Below, one piece after another: positions 7,259-18,524 of a DNA stretch of 64,000 nt. The stretch's first letter is position 1. Each line of letters begins with the position of its first letter. A program made the position numbers and the translations under genes. Below the pieces are notes generated by a model that saw only the letters and a program-made list of their open reading frames with translations, made no database searches and was not told the DNA's origin. Source of the DNA: Palsa-1439 sp050015495 (GTDB lineage Bacteria > Verrucomicrobiota > Verrucomicrobiia > Palsa-1439); assembly GCA_050015495.1 (NCBI GenBank), contig JBEKBH010000018.1, forward strand, positions 1 to 64,000. The letters are read 5' to 3'.

Positions 7259-9241
7259 ATGCACCGGCACAATACAGTCAACGACGAGACGATGGTGGCG
7301 CGGCGGCGCAGCGCGCGGGAGATTTTCACGCGCGTGTCCGCCTACGTTCGCCGCTATCCGTGGTACGCGATCGGGACGATGGCGTGCGCGGTGGTGACGA
7401 CGCTGTCCACGCTGGCCTTCCCGAAACTGACGCAACTGGTGATTGACGAGGTGATCCGCGCCAAGCGGGGCGGGCTGCTGGCACTGTACACCGGGCTCGT
7501 GCTGCTTTCCTTCTTCCTGCGCGACCTCTTCAACGTGTTGCGGCTCCAGCTCAACAACCGTTTCGAGCAACGGGTGATCTTCGATCTGCGCCGGGACCTG
7601 TACGACAAGCTCCAACGGTTGTCGGTCCAGTATTACGACCAGCGCGCCTCGGGGGACCTGATGACGCGCGTGATCGACGATGTCAACGCCGTCGAGCGCG
7701 TATTGATTGACGGGATCGAGCAGGGCACGGTGGCGCTGCTGGGGATTGTCGGAGTGGGCTACATGATGTTTCGGTTCAACGCGCATCTGACCGCGCTGGC
7801 GATCCTGCCCATCCCGCTGCTGGCGGCGGGTGGATTGCTGTACACGCTGACGGCGCACAAACGCTATCGGCTCGTGCGTCAGGCGACCTCGGCCCTGAAC
7901 GCGCTGCTGCTCGACAACCTCCAAGGGATTCGCCAGATCAAGGGATTTGGGCGCGAGACGCACGAGTTGGCGAGATTCGAGCGCAAAGCGAGCGACCTGC
8001 GCACCGCCACGCTCAAGGTGATGACCGTGTGGTCGATCTATTCGCCGGCGATGACGTTTGCGGGCGCGCTGGGATACGTCATCGTGTTGTGGTTCGGCGG
8101 ACGCGCCGTGATCGCGGACCGGCTGACGCTCGGACAGTTTGTCGGGTTCCTGGTCTATCTCGGCATGTTCTACGATCCGATCCGGTCGTTGCACGGCTTG
8201 AACCAGATGTTCCAGGCAGGGCGGGCGGCGGGCGAACGCGTTTTCGATATTCTCGACGCGCCGGTCGAGGTCGGAGAGAAGGCCGGCGCGAGTGAGTTGG
8301 GACGAGACACAGAACCAACCCCTCACCTTGGTCCTTTGCCGCAAACAACAGCGGCGTCTCGCGGACTCGGCTCCCCCCCAGGGGAGAGGAGACCGGAATT
8401 GGTTGCCCTCTCCCTTTCGAAGGGAGAGGGTCAGGGTGAGGGTTCCGTCCATGGGCGCGTGCGCGGCGAGGTCGAATTCCGACATGTCGGGTTCGAGTAT
8501 CGCGCGAAACTCACGGTGCTGGGCGACGTCAACATCCACGCCCGGCCCGGCGAAACGATCGCATTGGTCGGCCCGACGGGTGCGGGCAAGAGCACGATTG
8601 TGAATCTGCTGCCGCGGTTCTACGACGTGACGCGGGGACAGATTTTCATCGATGGGCAGGACATCCGCGAGGTGACGCTCGACTCACTGCGGCGGCAGAT
8701 CGGCATCGTGTCGCAGGAGGCGTTCCTGTTCAATGGCACGATCCGCGAGAACATTTTGTATGGCCGGCTCGACGCCAGCGAGGCGGACATGATCGCAGCG
8801 GCGCAGGCGGCCAATTGCCACGAGTTCATCATGCGGTTGCCCGAGAAATACGATTCGCGCGTGGGTGAGCGCGGCGTGAAACTCAGCGTCGGCGAGAAAC
8901 AGCGCGTGAGCATCGCGCGGGCGTTGCTGAAGGATCCGCCGATTCTGATTTTGGACGAGGCGACCGCGAGCGTGGATACTGCGACGGAGAAACTGATTCA
9001 GGAAGCGCTCGAACGCCTGATGGCGCACCGCACGAGTTTCGTCATCGCCCACCGGCTCTCGACCGTGCGCAATGCCGACCAGATCCTGGTGTTGAAAGCC
9101 GGCCACATCATCGAGCGCGGCACCCACGAAGAGTTGATGGCGCTGAATGGGCTGTATGCGAGCTTGTGCCGGGTCCAGTCCACCGCGGTGACGATTGAAG
9201 AACGGCTGGATGAGTTGGAAGTGGACGCGGCCGCGAGCTGA
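7259..9241 (+). CDS. ABC exporter, fused permease-ATPase (MsbA-like), with repeat insertion
   Basis: Type I ABC exporter half-transporter of 660 residues. Residues 30-320 form the six-helix membrane domain (for example SVQYYDQRASGDLMTRVIDD); the nucleotide-binding domain starts near residue 405. Walker A GPTGAGKST is near residue 437, signature LSVGEKQR near 542, Walker B ILILDEATAS near 562 and the H-loop VIAHR near 596. Such dimers export lipids, lipid A, drugs or peptides; the substrate here is unknown. The linker between the domains is about 45 residues longer than usual because a dispersed palindromic repeat (8313-8444) is inserted in frame, encoding PTPHLGPLPQTTAASRG and SLSKGEGQGEG. 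All catalytic motifs are intact, so it is likely functional. ATG 7259 is used; an in-frame ATG at 7292 is a possible alternative. Confidence 0.92.
   Translation: MHRHNTVNDETMVARRRSAREIFTRVSAYVRRYPWYAIGTMACAVVTTLSTLAFPKLTQLVIDEVIRAKRGGLLALYTGLVLLSFFLRDLFNVLRLQLNNRFEQRVIFDLRRDLYDKLQRLSVQYYDQRASGDLMTRVIDDVNAVERVLIDGIEQGTVALLGIVGVGYMMFRFNAHLTALAILPIPLLAAGGLLYTLTAHKRYRLVRQATSALNALLLDNLQGIRQIKGFGRETHELARFERKASDLRTATLKVMTVWSIYSPAMTFAGALGYVIVLWFGGRAVIADRLTLGQFVGFLVYLGMFYDPIRSLHGLNQMFQAGRAAGERVFDILDAPVEVGEKAGASELGRDTEPTPHLGPLPQTTAASRGLGSPPGERRPELVALSLSKGEGQGEGSVHGRVRGEVEFRHVGFEYRAKLTVLGDVNIHARPGETIALVGPTGAGKSTIVNLLPRFYDVTRGQIFIDGQDIREVTLDSLRRQIGIVSQEAFLFNGTIRENILYGRLDASEADMIAAAQAANCHEFIMRLPEKYDSRVGERGVKLSVGEKQRVSIARALLKDPPILILDEATASVDTATEKLIQEALERLMAHRTSFVIAHRLSTVRNADQILVLKAGHIIERGTHEELMALNGLYASLCRVQSTAVTIEERLDELEVDAAAS
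8313..8444. repeat. dispersed palindromic repeat, copy A, inside the ABC exporter gene
   Basis: About 130 bases bounded by inverted ends (CCCTCACC near 8320 and GGTGAGGG near 8436) with an internal perfect hairpin at 8406-8430 (11-bp arms CCCTCTCCCTT/AAGGGAGAGGG, three-base loop). The core at 8333-8376 matches 44773-44816 at 43 of 44 positions. It lies wholly within coding sequence, in frame and free of stops. Confidence 0.85.
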
Positions 9242-9255
9242 GATTGGGGGCAATT

Positions 9256-9472
9256 ATGGCTAAGATGAGAGTGGTACAGGTGGCGCGGTCGGTCGGTGAA
9301 AGGCTGGTATTCGGGCACGTCGATCGATTCGCAGGATGCGCTGGCGTTCAGCGCGTTCAGCGGCGTGCGGTCGATGAACGAGGTCTTTCCGCTGGAACGC
9401 GCCGCGGAAGCGTACGACCGCATGATGAGCGGCAAAGCCCGGTTCCGTGTCGTGCTGACCACCGGCCAGTAG
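9256..9472 (+). pseudogene. zinc-type alcohol dehydrogenase relic with internal deletion
   Basis: The first codons from ATG 9256 read MAKMRVVQVAR, typical of the N-terminus of zinc-dependent alcohol dehydrogenases. After about 14 codons the sequence switches frame (at about 9299) into a run reading KGWYSGTSIDSQDALAF, then GVRSMNEVFPLERAAEAYD and RMMSGKARFRVVLTTGQ, stop at 9472. That is the C-terminal end of the same family, where KAxFRVVLT is the usual ending. The intervening catalytic and NAD-binding regions (roughly 270 residues) are missing and the junction is out of frame, so no dehydrogenase can be made. A Shine-Dalgarno-like GGGGG survives before the ATG. Confidence 0.8.
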
Positions 9473-9490
9473 ACGGTTTGGAGGGGGACG

Positions 9491-10294
9491 TTATGGGCGC
9501 TGGCGTTTGAGGAATGCGCACAGAGTCATCGCGCCGAAGCCGAGGAGGAGGAACGTGGACGGTTCGGGAATGAGATCAGCCATAACCTGAGTGGGATTGA
9601 GGTTCCAGCCGTAACTGTAGGTGCCATCCTGTTCGCCCGCTTGGAGTTCGATATCGAGGCCGTTCAACGCGGTGAAATAGACCAGTTGCGGCCCGGGCTG
9701 TTGGAGTTCGCCGCCCTCGAGGCCGGTGAGGGTGACGAAGGCCGGATAACCCGAGGTGGAGACCTGCTGGAACAGCAGGAGCATTCCCGTAAACAGATTG
9801 TAGCTCAACGGCCCGGTGTAGGTCTGGCCTCCGGTGACGACGGAATAGTTGCCGGTGACCGGGAGCGAGCCGAGCGAAGCAGTAAACTCGTAGCTTTGGA
9901 TGGCGGGGACCCAGAGCAACGGTTGAAAGCCTGTATCGAAGGACAGGGCGCTCGGCACGTTCAGGGTGACGGTGACGTTGGCGTCGACGAATTGCAGGCC
10001 ACCGGATCCGTGCACAATCCGGCCATCGTCGAACGTAAAGCTACCGCTTCCGCCGAGGGACACCGAGCCGACTTCGCGGATGGTATCGGCAGTCAGGTCG
10101 AGATACACGGTGTCGTTGAGGATGCCGAACCCGGCATTGCCCGAGCCGTAAGCCGACGTGGAGCCCGCCGCGTCTTCGACGGCGAGTTGGACGTAGCCAT
10201 TCACCGGTGTGGAGGCAAAATAGATCTGGGAACGCGCCGTCTGCAGAACTCCCAGCGTCATCGCCAACGACAACAAAATCTTCTTTGAGTTCAA
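9491..10294 (-). CDS. PEP-CTERM sorted secreted protein
   Basis: Exported protein of about 267 residues. A signal peptide (KKILLSLAMTLGVLQTARSQ) leads a beta-rich body with no recognised domain. The C-terminus has the PEP-CTERM sorting signal: the IPEPST motif, a transmembrane stretch (FLLLGFGAMTLCAFL) and the basic tail KRQRP. Such proteins are cleaved and anchored by an exosortase, which is not in the window. TTG 10294 is chosen because GAGGAA lies seven bases upstream and the basic signal-peptide N-region then begins the protein; an in-frame start at 10318 would extend it by eight residues. Function of the body is unknown. Confidence 0.85.
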   Translation of the reverse strand: MNSKKILLSLAMTLGVLQTARSQIYFASTPVNGYVQLAVEDAAGSTSAYGSGNAGFGILNDTVYLDLTADTIREVGSVSLGGSGSFTFDDGRIVHGSGGLQFVDANVTVTLNVPSALSFDTGFQPLLWVPAIQSYEFTASLGSLPVTGNYSVVTGGQTYTGPLSYNLFTGMLLLFQQVSTSGYPAFVTLTGLEGGELQQPGPQLVYFTALNGLDIELQAGEQDGTYSYGWNLNPTQVMADLIPEPSTFLLLGFGAMTLCAFLKRQRP

Positions 10295-10894
10295 CCGATG
10301 TTCCTCTTCGACCCGCAACTCAATAGGGCGAGGTTCCGATTGCCACCGCCTCCGAGGTTGAGAGTACTACGTCCAGACCGTCGGGTCAATTTCAAAGGGG
10401 ACAGCGAATCGGGATCGGAGCGGATTGTGACTGGCCTCTGGCAAAACTCGACGCGTCACTGCGTGAACGACAACCCCCGTCATGGTATCTGGGACGTTGG
10501 CGACGACGAAATCGGGGCAGTGTGGGGTTTTCGCCTGCGGGTCATGATGTTGAAGCTTTTTTCAGGAGATTACGCCGCCAATACGGGAAGAGCGGTTAAT
10601 GCCTGCACGGTAGATGGTTACAGTGGCATGATGGCCGAGGTAAATGCTCTCACGAGCGGCTTTTTTGACCCTGACTTGAAACGATGGGCCGAGTATGCTA
10701 TTTTCCTCGCGAGCCTGAGGTGGGCTCGCTGCAGTATTGTGGTAGGGAAATAGGGATCTATGAACTGCAACATGGGTGACGTGTTGTTCCTCATTGCGTT
10801 TGGTACGCCCTTGCCGGGCGAGACCGAACATCTCGAATTTCCCTGCCACTAAGAAGTAATCTCAACGTTGTAAAGGGTCCGTCGAATCTGACAT
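10295..10894. other. intergenic region between two PEP-CTERM genes
   Basis: About 600 bases between divergently oriented PEP-CTERM genes. A 151-codon open frame from 10298 has no recognisable features. The 3' half is AT-richer. The promoters of both flanking genes should lie here, but I cannot point to a convincing pair of boxes. Confidence 0.4.
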
Positions 10895-11500
10895 ATGAAA
10901 CATCTGCGTTTAATTCTGCTGAGTTCGAGTGTGGCGTTTGCCTGTGTTGTGCCGAGAGCGTTCGCGGTCGTCACATGGTCCAGCGATTGCCCGACATCGT
11001 TCGCGCTGACGATCAGCGGCACCGGGCCAACCGGTGGAGGAAATTTCACGTCGCCATCCGGGCAGTGGGATTTTGAGGATAGTTTCGATGTCTTGGACTT
11101 CTCCACATCCCTCCAACTCCAGCAATGCGGCAGCTCGGTGGAGTTTGCTCCGTCGGGAGGGAAGGATATTTTTCCCGGCTACTCCGGGTTTGGTTACGTG
11201 AACGGCGACAATTACGAGAGTGGCAACACATCGAGCGGCCCGGGGAATACGCTTCCGGGCTGGAGCGTCGACAGCTTCATTACGTATGACGTGGTGAATC
11301 CGCATAATCCGGATACGTGGCGGTGGACCGTCGAGTGTCAGGGTTCGGGTCCCGGCCTCGCGGATTCCGGATGCAAGCCGCCCGTGTCAGGCTGTGGAAT
11401 CGTGGTTCCCGAACCCGGCACTCTCTGGCTGGTGGGCGTAGGTCTGTGCGGGCTGGCGTTCGCGCATCGGCGCGGCTTGGGTCGCCGGGCCCGGAGCTGA
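10895..11500 (+). CDS. PEP-CTERM sorted secreted protein
   Basis: A 201-residue exported protein. Signal peptide at residues 1-25 (LRLILLSSSVAFACVVPRAFA). The mature part has three or more cysteine pairs (SSDCPTS, QQCGSS, VECQGS, GCKPPVSGCG), suggesting disulphides. The C-terminal sorting signal is VVPEPGTLWLVGVGLCGLAFAHRRG: PEP motif, membrane segment, then an arginine-rich tail. The exosortase is expected elsewhere in the genome. Unrelated in its body to the PEP-CTERM protein at 9491. Confidence 0.85.
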   Translation: MKHLRLILLSSSVAFACVVPRAFAVVTWSSDCPTSFALTISGTGPTGGGNFTSPSGQWDFEDSFDVLDFSTSLQLQQCGSSVEFAPSGGKDIFPGYSGFGYVNGDNYESGNTSSGPGNTLPGWSVDSFITYDVVNPHNPDTWRWTVECQGSGPGLADSGCKPPVSGCGIVVPEPGTLWLVGVGLCGLAFAHRRGLGRRARS

Positions 11501-11538
11501 ACGCCGCGGGCAACGTGTCGTGCGCACTGGTGTGACGC

Positions 11539-12294
11539 CTACGCCGCCGCGCTGGCTGACTCCGGATGGGGCGGCGTCGTTACGGCCGGTTCTGCCAGTC
11601 CCAATCGTTTCAACACGAGAGAGCGGAGATCGGTACCGATGCGATCGCTGTCGATGAATTCGTCGAGGCGATGTTGTGTCTGGGTGTGGTCGCGGATCGC
11701 GATGAGTGCCACCGTCTTGGTTTGGGGATTCGTCTTGAGTTGCTGGAGAAGGGTGAACGCGTTCGGCGCGCGCCCGTCAAGGATGATGAGGTCGGGAGCG
11801 CCCCGCTCGGCGGCGCCGACGGTTTCCAACAGCACGGTGACAACGGAGCAGAGCACCTGGGGGTGATTGACCGCGGTCGTGATTGGCGCGGCGGCCTGGG
11901 GGCTGCTGGTGAACAGGAGGATCTTCTTCAGTCCGCATGCCGCCCGCAGGTGGAGGACAATGTCCTGGAGTTTGCAGGTGCCCTTGGCGAAGAAGTGGCG
12001 TGCGCCGAGTGACGTGGCATGCTGGACGTCGTTGGGGGTGCCGCGGTTCGACAAGATGAACACGGGAATGTTGCAGAGCGCCGGGTCCTCGCGCAGTTTC
12101 GTGAGCACTTGGAATCCGTCCATCTTCGGGAGCATGATGTCGAGCAAGATCACGTCGGGGTGAATTTCCACGGCGCGTCCCAGACCCGCCACGCCATCGT
12201 CGGCCGTCGTGACCCGAAAGCCCTCGCGCTGAAGCTTGTCCTGGAAAATCCGTTGAATGTGGAGATTGTCCTCCACCAACAACAGGGTCGGCAT
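11539..12294 (-). CDS. response regulator with receiver and pseudo-receiver domains
   Basis: A 251-residue protein without a DNA-binding output domain. Residues 1-120 are a canonical receiver: VEDN acidic pocket, phospho-acceptor Asp52 in ILLDIMLPKMDG, and a conserved switch region (FILSNRGT). Residues 125-235 look like a second, degenerate receiver (KILLFTSSPQ..., PDLIILDGRAPNAFTLLQQL) lacking the acidic pair. It is probably an intermediate in a phosphorelay. The start codon is two bases after the stop of the hybrid kinase at 12297, so the two are certainly co-transcribed. Confidence 0.88.
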   Translation of the reverse strand: MPTLLLVEDNLHIQRIFQDKLQREGFRVTTADDGVAGLGRAVEIHPDVILLDIMLPKMDGFQVLTKLREDPALCNIPVFILSNRGTPNDVQHATSLGARHFFAKGTCKLQDIVLHLRAACGLKKILLFTSSPQAAAPITTAVNHPQVLCSVVTVLLETVGAAERGAPDLIILDGRAPNAFTLLQQLKTNPQTKTVALIAIRDHTQTQHRLDEFIDSDRIGTDLRSLVLKRLGLAEPAVTTPPHPESASAAA

Positions 12295-12296
12295 GG

Positions 12297-13874
12297 TCAG
12301 TTTACCTCCAGGAGATCCGCGACCCTTTCCAGCACGTGGTCCACCTTGAACTCACCCTTGTAAATGTATTCGTATTCCCGGGTCTCAATTTCGGCGGTCT
12401 CACGCTCGTCGAGCATCAGACCCGAAATGATCAGCACTTCGACGTCTTTGAACTTGGGGCGTTGGGTCATGTATTTCATGACACCCCAGCCATCCGTGTC
12501 GGGCAGGTTCAAATCGAGGAGTACCAGATCGGGCTTGTCGGCCTCCAACCGGGCGATGGCTTCCCGGCCCGTAGCCGCTTCGTAAAGCCGGTAACCTTCT
12601 CCATCCAGGACGCACTTGAGCACGTCACGAAAACTCTCTTCGTCGTCCACGATCAACACGTTTTTCCGGCCGTTGATCGCGGCGGCGCGCACGCTGCGCA
12701 ACACGTCGCGCGGGCTGGGCGCGGTGGCAACGGTGACCGGCGTCCCAACGCCGCCCGTGGCCTCGTTGGAGAGGAAAATGATGGGGATGCTGTTGGTCTC
12801 GGGTTTGGTCTTCAACTCCTGGAACACCGACCAGAGTTCGGCCGAAGAGGTGTGCGCGTCGAGGAGAACGACCAACGGGCGCAGCTTGACGGCGAGCGCC
12901 ACCGCTTCTTCGCCGTCGCGCGCGGTGCGGACATGATACTCCCGCGAGCCGAGCCCGGCCCCCAGGATGCGCGCAATGTCTGGTTGCTCGCTGACGACGA
13001 GCACGACGCGTTTTTCGTCGCCGCTAGTCGACGGCGCCGCGGAACTGGCGGCGGCAATCCGCGAGCGCAGGCGTTGGATGCCTTCGATTTCCTCGAAATT
13101 GTGCGGAAGGGAGATCGTGACCGTCGTGCCCTTGCCGGGTGCGCTGTGGATGTCGACACGCCCCGAGAGAAGATCGAGCAACTGTTTGGTGATGTAGAGA
13201 CCGAGGCCGGTGCCGTCATGCGAACGGTGCGCCGAGCTGTCCACCTGATAGAACTTCTCAAAAATCCGTCCCAGTTTGTCGGCCGCAATGCCGATACCGG
13301 TATCCTGCACCGAGATAGAGACCCGGGGGACCGCATCGGTGTCGCCTGACTTGGTGTTCGGGTCGGCGGCGATGGCGATGGTCACCTTCCCATGGTCGGT
13401 GAATTTGATCGCGTTGCCGACAAGATTGATGAGGATTTGTTTCAGTTTGCCGCGGTCGGAGCGGATGACGGGATGGTCGATGAGCACGACCGAAGTCAGC
13501 ACGTTGTGTTTCTCGTCGGCGATGGACTTGAGCTGGCCGATCACCTCGCTGACGAGGTCGCGCAGATCGAACGATTCAAGAATCAGGTCGGCGCGGCCGC
13601 TTTCGATGCGCGACAGATCGAGAAGGTTGTTGACGAGACTGAGAAGGTCCTGGGCGTTTTCGCGGATGAAGCCAACGGCGTCCTCCTGCTCGTCGGTGAT
13701 CTGGCCGTACACGCTATCGAGCAGCAATTCGGTATAGCCGATGATCGCATGGATCGGGGTGCGAAGTTCGTGGCTGACGTTGGCTAGGAACTCGGCTTTG
13801 AGCCGGTTCACCTTTTCCCAATCGGGCGCCTGCTCGCGCGCGTTGTCCTTGGATTTGCCTTTCGCTGTGCTCAC
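12297..13874 (-). CDS. hybrid sensor histidine kinase, HisKA-HATPase-REC-REC
   Basis: A 525-residue cytoplasmic hybrid kinase. The H-box ANVSHELRTP has His35. The HATPase domain follows with the N box (LINLVGNAIKFTDHG), G1 box (VQDTGIGI) and GTGLGLYITKQLLDLLSG. About residues 285-385 form a degenerate receiver (VVLVVSEQPDIA, LVVLLDAHTSS). The C-terminal receiver (VLIVDDEES from about residue 405) is complete with the acceptor Asp near 452 (VLLDLNLPDTDGWG). There is no membrane segment or sensory domain, so the input must come from a partner, possibly the H-box protein upstream at 13957. GTG/ATG context: the chosen start is 34 residues before the histidine. Confidence 0.92.
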   Translation of the reverse strand: MSTAKGKSKDNAREQAPDWEKVNRLKAEFLANVSHELRTPIHAIIGYTELLLDSVYGQITDEQEDAVGFIRENAQDLLSLVNNLLDLSRIESGRADLILESFDLRDLVSEVIGQLKSIADEKHNVLTSVVLIDHPVIRSDRGKLKQILINLVGNAIKFTDHGKVTIAIAADPNTKSGDTDAVPRVSISVQDTGIGIAADKLGRIFEKFYQVDSSAHRSHDGTGLGLYITKQLLDLLSGRVDIHSAPGKGTTVTISLPHNFEEIEGIQRLRSRIAAASSAAPSTSGDEKRVVLVVSEQPDIARILGAGLGSREYHVRTARDGEEAVALAVKLRPLVVLLDAHTSSAELWSVFQELKTKPETNSIPIIFLSNEATGGVGTPVTVATAPSPRDVLRSVRAAAINGRKNVLIVDDEESFRDVLKCVLDGEGYRLYEAATGREAIARLEADKPDLVLLDLNLPDTDGWGVMKYMTQRPKFKDVEVLIISGLMLDERETAEIETREYEYIYKGEFKVDHVLERVADLLEVN

Positions 13875-13956
13875 GGAGTTACCGTCCCGTCCGCGATGGT
13901 GGCCCCTGTCGGCTTGTGTCCCCGATGGGCAACCGCGCGGACCTTAGCCGCACTGG

Positions 13957-14280
13957 CTACGACTCTTGCGGAGCCGGGACCTGGCTTTCCAGTTCTTCCT
14001 GAAGGCTGACGGCGCCCTCAAACAGCTCGGTAAAGCCGCCGATGGTCGCCGCGATCTGCGGGGCCTTTTCGAGGCAGAGCTGGCTGAGTTTTTGGCACTG
14101 GGCCGGGTTGCGCTGGGTCAATTCCGCCATCGCCATGATGACGGCGACGTTGTTATTGATCGAATGGCGGACCGTGCGCAGGTTCTGGTACAGTGCTTCC
14201 ATCTGCTTTTGCAACTGTTCCGACTGTTTACCGTTTTGCTTCATGACACCTTGTTCAAATTCTGCTGCCGAGGCATCCAT
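13957..14280 (-). CDS. small H-box-like protein, putative phosphorelay partner
   Basis: A 107-residue helical protein that is first in the phosphorelay operon, 82 bases upstream of the kinase. Its centre, YQNLRTVRHSINNNVAVIMA, resembles the H-box helix of histidine kinases or phosphotransfer proteins, with His39 followed by an N-rich stretch in place of E-L/N-x-L. The flanking segments (KQSEQLQKQMEAL and KAPQIAATIGGFTELFEGAV) would complete an antiparallel helical hairpin like a DHp dimerisation domain, without an ATPase domain. AGGGAACC precedes the ATG. A role as dimerisation or phosphotransfer partner of the adjacent sensorless kinase is an inference. Confidence 0.7.
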   Translation of the reverse strand: MDASAAEFEQGVMKQNGKQSEQLQKQMEALYQNLRTVRHSINNNVAVIMAMAELTQRNPAQCQKLSQLCLEKAPQIAATIGGFTELFEGAVSLQEELESQVPAPQES

Positions 14281-14404
14281 GGTTCCCTGTATCCCTTGGG
14301 TTCATTGTTTTCTTGCGTGGCATTAACCACGTCTCCCCTACCTTGAGCAGGTGATATGCCAGCGGGTTTCGTTTGAATTTCGCTAGGAATAGGGCAATTA
14401 CCTG

Positions 14405-14413
14405 TGCTATAGT
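14405..14413 (+). promoter_or_regulatory. candidate extended -10 promoter of uvrA
   Basis: TGCTATAGT is an extended -10 element (TGn plus TATAGT) 40 bases before the uvrA ATG. The -35 region at the expected distance is weak, as is normal for extended -10 promoters. No LexA-type palindrome is evident beside it. Confidence 0.45.
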
Positions 14414-14452
14414 CGGAACTTTGAGAACCTCCAGATTTCGGGGGTTTCGGCC

Positions 14453-17320
<2,868 letters not shown>

Positions 17321-17495
17321 AAGGGAAATACATGATTCACGCGAACTGCATTAAGCGCGAATTCGGTGGGCCATGACCATCGCAGACCCCGACCCGAGCG
17401 CAACTGTCAATAGTCGATGACTGACCGCTTGTCGGCATAGCTCTCTGGTGGCCATTAGGAATTCTGGTATTGTACCCAAGCCCATCAACCCAGGC

Positions 17496-18206
17496 CTACT
17501 TACCCATCCCCCATCTTGCTACTTCCTCAGCGGTTCTGGCAGTAATAAAGAACTCCTTCGGTTTAAGAGGGTCATCTACGATTTCAATTCCGAGGCCGTC
17601 CGTCCGCGCTCTTGCCGCTCCTACAATGATCAGCGGCTGATGGACGGGGATCACCCACTCATAAAAGGCCCGCTGATTACAATCCCGCCAAGGCTCAACA
17701 TTAGAGGGTGGAACTTTAGCATAGTAAAAAGGGTCTTTCTTGCTACACCGCTTGTCCAAGGTCGCAACGGCCTCAAAGATCGCTCCATCAGGCCGAATCA
17801 GAACCGATCCAGAATCGTCGTGCAAGTGGAACGGCATCATCTGCTCATCTCCCCCAATTGACACCCACTTGCGCTCGTATGTCACGCCATGTCTTTCGAG
17901 AGTATGGCCACGTCCGGGAGGCAGGCCAGTTCGGGAGCCAGGTGTGGACGGATCGCACCATAACAGTTCCGCCGCGGCCCACTTGTGATACACCACACAA
18001 TCGTGCTCCGTTAGATAACTCTCCAGCAGTGGAGGTTTTGCCTCAACCGTTCCACTCAGTTTCACCACTTGCCCACTGACGACGCCTGCCGCCTTCGATG
18101 TTGGCGTCCCTTGCGTGAGCTTTAAGAAGCGACGCCGCTTACGGGAAAACAAGGGGAGGAACAATACACACAAGAGAACTAGGACACCTCCAACCAAGCC
18201 ATACAT
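17496..18206 (-). CDS. GIDE-domain (MULAN-like) membrane protein
   Basis: A 236-residue protein with one N-terminal membrane segment (LVGGVLVLLCVLFLPLFS) followed by a basic stretch. The body has the GIDE-domain pattern of the eukaryotic mitochondrial ligase MULAN and its bacterial relatives: VKLSGTVEAKPPLLESYLTEHDCVVYHK, then a YERKWVSI strand and PFHLHDDSGSVLIRPDGA. The C-terminal RING found in eukaryotes is absent, as usual in bacteria. There is no second membrane segment near the C-terminus. Biological role in bacteria is unknown. The gene is AT-richer than uvrA and read toward it. Confidence 0.75.
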   Translation of the reverse strand: MYGLVGGVLVLLCVLFLPLFSRKRRRFLKLTQGTPTSKAAGVVSGQVVKLSGTVEAKPPLLESYLTEHDCVVYHKWAAAELLWCDPSTPGSRTGLPPGRGHTLERHGVTYERKWVSIGGDEQMMPFHLHDDSGSVLIRPDGAIFEAVATLDKRCSKKDPFYYAKVPPSNVEPWRDCNQRAFYEWVIPVHQPLIIVGAARARTDGLGIEIVDDPLKPKEFFITARTAEEVARWGMGK

Positions 18207-18311
18207 ATCATTTCTCCAATGACGTCATGAGCGCTGTAGCGGATTCGTGCAACGGGAGGCTGCCGTTGTTGAGGCCACAGATTCGATGACGAACAGATGT
18301 CATTCCTAATG

Positions 18312-18524
18312 TCACCGTCCATGGTGCAACCAACTGCTCAACGTAATTAAAATCATCAAAACTCCAAACACCAAAAACACCATCCCGTAGATCTTGTACA
18401 TCTTCCTAACCTTGGCGGTACGTTCTGGGGTGACTGAAGGCCCAAGAGAAATCCGTCCCAAGACGAAAATAAAATACAACCCTGCAACGCAAGGCAGGAG
18501 AATGAAAAGAATAAGCTCGATCAT
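18312..18524 (-). CDS. small two-segment membrane protein
   Basis: A 70-residue protein starting at ATG 18524 with AAAGGGAGG just upstream; this site excludes the 16-residue in-frame extension. Two hydrophobic segments (ELILFILLPCVAGLYFIFVLG and YGMVFLVFGVLMILITLSSWL) flank a basic loop (TPERTAKVRKMYK). Unrecognised. It precedes the GIDE gene on the same strand by about 100 bases and could be co-transcribed. Confidence 0.65.
   Translation of the reverse strand: MIELILFILLPCVAGLYFIFVLGRISLGPSVTPERTAKVRKMYKIYGMVFLVFGVLMILITLSSWLHHGR

Noticed and set aside
10298..10753. A 151-codon plus-strand frame in the PEP-CTERM intergenic gap
   Set aside because: No ribosome binding site, no recognisable domain and arginine-rich composition typical of a spurious frame.
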